DNA of 64,000 nucleotides, taken from the NCBI RefSeq assembly GCF_001552655.1, contig NZ_BCRP01000017.1, positions 1 to 64,000 of the forward strand. The letters are read 5' to 3'. Each line of letters opens with the position of its first letter. Within the stretch, counting starts at the first letter, position 1. The position numbers and the translations under genes are program-made. This DNA is from Alicyclobacillus kakegawensis NBRC 103104 (GTDB taxonomy: Bacteria > Bacillota > Bacilli > Alicyclobacillales > Alicyclobacillaceae). Of this stretch, positions 62,024 through 64,000 are shown one piece after another. Under the pieces are notes generated by a model. The model was not told the DNA's origin. It saw only the letters and a program-made list of their open reading frames with translations, and did no database searches.

Positions 62024-63100
62024 TCAATGCACCTCCGCATCGTCCATTCTGAGTCGTTCGCGAATCAGTGCAGCCCTGCGAATGTCACGTTCCGCTGGCG
62101 AAAGCTCCTCATTATAATATTTCTGCAGAAAAGCCGGCTGACTCATCACCATCAACTCCTTGAGGATACCTGCCGAAACGCCCTTGATGATGCCAAGGTC
62201 TATCCCCAAGCGCACGTCGGACAGCCGCTGCAGGGTCTCCTTCGAATCCATGCGCCGGGCGTAGGCGAGGATGCCAAACGAGCGGCAGACCCTGTCCTCC
62301 AGGCCTTCACGCATCTCCGACAGCAGGTAGCGACGGGCGGATCGCTCATGGTCAATCAGCTGCTGGACAACACCACTGAGGTTTTGCAAGATCTCTTGCT
62401 CAGACTCTCCCAACGTAACCTGGTTCGACACCTGGAACAGATTTCCTGCCGACTCGCTGCCCTCGCCGTAAATCCCGCGTACGGTCAGGCCCACGTGCGA
62501 CACCGCGCCCAACATCCGCTCAATCTGACCGGTCAGCACCAGTCCAGGCACGTGCATCATGACGGAGGCGCGGATGCCGGTGCCCACATTGGTGGGACAG
62601 GCGGTGAGATACCCGAGGCGCTCGTCGAAAGCGTAAACCATATGGCTCTCCAGGGCGTCATCCACCTTGTTCGCCAACTGCCACGCCTCATTGAGCCGAA
62701 GCCCCGGCAGGATGCATTGGATGCGCAGATGGTCCTCCTCGTTGATCATGATGCTGACCAGCTCGTCCTCACGCAGGGCGACGGCACCATGCCGCTCGGC
62801 CGCCGCCAGGTCCTTGCTTATCAGGTGCTTCTCCACCAGGACCTGCCGGTCCAGCGGCGAGGTTTCGGAACAGCGCAGCAGGTCGAACTTACCCAGCGCC
62901 CGGAACTCAGGCGTGTCCATCGCGCGCCGCATCGTATCAATCACCTGGTTGGCGTGACTGTCGGTCTGCAGAATCGGAAACGGCACGTCATCCAGATTGC
63001 GGGCGATGCGCACGCGGCTGGTGACCACAATGTCGTCCTCCGGCCCGCCGTCTTTCATCCAACGGCTGGTCGCACGCTTGAGGAAATCACTGAGAGACAT
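62024..63100 (-). CDS. mcsB: protein-arginine kinase McsB
   Basis: Phosphorylates arginines on CtsR and damaged proteins. 358 aa ATP:guanido phosphotransferase fold: [27 protein letters not shown], and [21 protein letters not shown] with the conserved Cys of phosphagen-kinase-like enzymes. ATG 63100 after GGGGGTGA. Five bases after mcsA. Confidence 0.97.
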   Translation of the reverse strand: MSLSDFLKRATSRWMKDGGPEDDIVVTSRVRIARNLDDVPFPILQTDSHANQVIDTMRRAMDTPEFRALGKFDLLRCSETSPLDRQVLVEKHLISKDLAAAERHGAVALREDELVSIMINEEDHLRIQCILPGLRLNEAWQLANKVDDALESHMVYAFDERLGYLTACPTNVGTGIRASVMMHVPGLVLTGQIERMLGAVSHVGLTVRGIYGEGSESAGNLFQVSNQVTLGESEQEILQNLSGVVQQLIDHERSARRYLLSEMREGLEDRVCRSFGILAYARRMDSKETLQRLSDVRLGIDLGIIKGVSAGILKELMVMSQPAFLQKYYNEELSPAERDIRRAALIRERLRMDDAEVH

Positions 63101-63104
63101 CGGC

Positions 63105-63623
63105 TCACCCCCGATTGGATTCCAGCTGCTCTTCGAGGCTTCGGATTTGGTCGCGGATGCGGGCGGCCTCCTCAAACCGCTCGAAGGCGACGGCCTGTTT
63201 CAGCTCCTGGCGCAGCCGCTCCAGGTGCTTGCGCAGCTGCACCTGCTTGCCCGCGTGCACCGGGATCTTGCCCATGTGCTCCGTGCCGTTTTGAATCCGT
63301 TTCAGCAGCGGATCCAGCCGCCCGGCGAAGCTCTCGTAACAGTGCGGGCAGCCCAGCCGACCGACCTCGGTGAACTGCTGGTAGGTCATCCCGCAGTTGC
63401 TGCAGCGGGCCTGCGACGGCGTAGGACTGAAACCAGGCGAAGACTCCATGTTGAGCAGCCCGCTGAGTAAATGGTTGAAATCCAGCGTCTGCATCGGCGC
63501 CGTGAAGAAAGTCCCCTGTTCGCGCGCGCACTTTTCGCACAGGTGCTGAACGCTTTTTTGACCGTTGACAATCTTGGTGAACTGCACGGTTGCCGGTCGC
63601 TGTTGACAACGTTGGCAGAGCAC
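63105..63623 (-). CDS. mcsA: McsB activator McsA
   Basis: 172 aa. Four CxxC pairs (CQRC, CEKC, CSNC, CPHC) form zinc sites, and a C-terminal UVR domain (FERFEEAARIRDQIRSLEEQL) follows. Needed for McsB activity and metal/oxidative sensing. GTG 63623 with GGAGGT seven bases upstream gives MLCQRCQQRPATVQF, like B. subtilis McsA; the GTG nine bases earlier overlaps that site. Confidence 0.96.
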   Translation of the reverse strand: MLCQRCQQRPATVQFTKIVNGQKSVQHLCEKCAREQGTFFTAPMQTLDFNHLLSGLLNMESSPGFSPTPSQARCSNCGMTYQQFTEVGRLGCPHCYESFAGRLDPLLKRIQNGTEHMGKIPVHAGKQVQLRKHLERLRQELKQAVAFERFEEAARIRDQIRSLEEQLESNRG

Positions 63624-63643
63624 CGCTGCCACCTCCTGTATCG

Positions 63644-64000
63644 CTATGCCTCGGCCGCCAGCGCGAGCAACATGCGGATGACGAGACGAGCGCGCAGTTG
63701 ATCCCGATAGGGCAGATCCACATATAACGCGTCGCGGCTGACCGCCGCCTTCAAGAGCGCAGCCTCGCGCGCGCTCAACAGCCGTTCCTGCTCAAGCCGT
63801 TCAATAAGACCCTCGGCTTCTCGCTGGGAGAGACTGTCACCTATCGATTGAGCCGCCCGCACCAGCGGCTGATCCCCGCCCAAACGGACCCGGCGGATGC
63901 GGATATACCCGCCGCCTCCCCGCTTGGACTCGACAATGTAGCCCTGTTCCGCGGAGAAGCGGGTGCTGATAACGTAGTTGATCTGAGACGGAACGCACTC
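63644..64000 (-). CDS. ctsR: transcriptional regulator CtsR (partial, N-terminus cut off)
   Basis: Repressor of class III heat-shock genes. 118 residues are visible before the window edge: ECVPSQINYVISTRF and the wing ESKRGGGGYIRIRRV, whose tetraglycine (GGGG) acts as thermosensor and is also where McsB attacks, then the C-terminal dimerisation helices. The first ~30 residues of the DNA-binding domain lie outside. First gene of the ctsR-mcsA-mcsB-clpC operon. Confidence 0.96.
   Translation of the reverse strand, partial: ECVPSQINYVISTRFSAEQGYIVESKRGGGGYIRIRRVRLGGDQPLVRAAQSIGDSLSQREAEGLIERLEQERLLSAREAALLKAAVSRDALYVDLPYRDQLRARLVIRMLLALAAEA

Overview
The window is a GC-rich stretch of a Gram-positive, endospore-forming bacterium of the class Bacilli. 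The gene order matches the replication-origin-side ribosomal superregion of Bacillus subtilis. The sporulation and germination genes (cwlD, gerD, kbaA, pdaB), zinc-binding forms of S4, S14, L33, L36 and Adk, a glmS ribozyme and an L10 leader all agree with that. High GC, frequent TTG and GTG starts and rpsD placed between rpsK and rpoA suggest an Alicyclobacillaceae-like lineage; that placement is inference. Almost every gene is on the minus strand, so transcription runs from high to low coordinates.

Reading in the direction of transcription: ctsR (cut by the window edge)-mcsA-mcsB-clpC (protein quality control) ends at a strong terminator near 59.5 kb. Next come radA-disA, pssA, a PIN/TRAM membrane protein (yacL type), ispF-gltX-cysS-mrnC-rlmB-yacP, sigH, rpmG-secE-nusG, rplK-rplA, rplJ-rplL, an rRNA-type methyltransferase, rpoB-rpoC, an L7Ae-type K-turn protein, rpsL-rpsG-fusA-tuf, the S10-spc-alpha cluster (rpsJ to rplQ), truA and rplM-rpsI. 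A sporulation/germination block follows (cwlD, an unknown membrane protein, salA/mrp, gerD on plus, kbaA, pdaB on plus, a SpoIIM-family protein, an SGNH hydrolase). Then comes the c-di-AMP and cell-wall precursor set cdaA-cdaR-glmM-glmS. The last 1.9 kb is visibly more AT-rich and holds a PadR regulator with a six-helix membrane protein.

The regulatory layer is unusually readable. The most secure elements are the glmS ribozyme with its promoter and structured leader, the L10 leader with its attenuator and promoter, and U-tailed terminators after glmS, cdaR, rpsI and clpC. There are sigma-A-like promoters before padR, glmS, cdaA, rplM, rpsJ, rplGB, rpoB, rplJ, rpmG and sigH, and forespore-sigma-like promoters before cwlD, gerD and pdaB. 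Several ribosomal genes (rplK, rplC, rplM, rpsG) are preceded by closed, structured leaders that may be autoregulatory.

The layout is mostly conserved housekeeping. The deviations are absences from the usual order (no map after adk, no ECF transporter genes after rplQ, no ispD before ispF, no cysE between gltX and cysS), a pssA insertion, and a few short unexplained reading frames. I see no mobile element, CRISPR array, tRNA or rRNA, and no clear novel multi-gene system.
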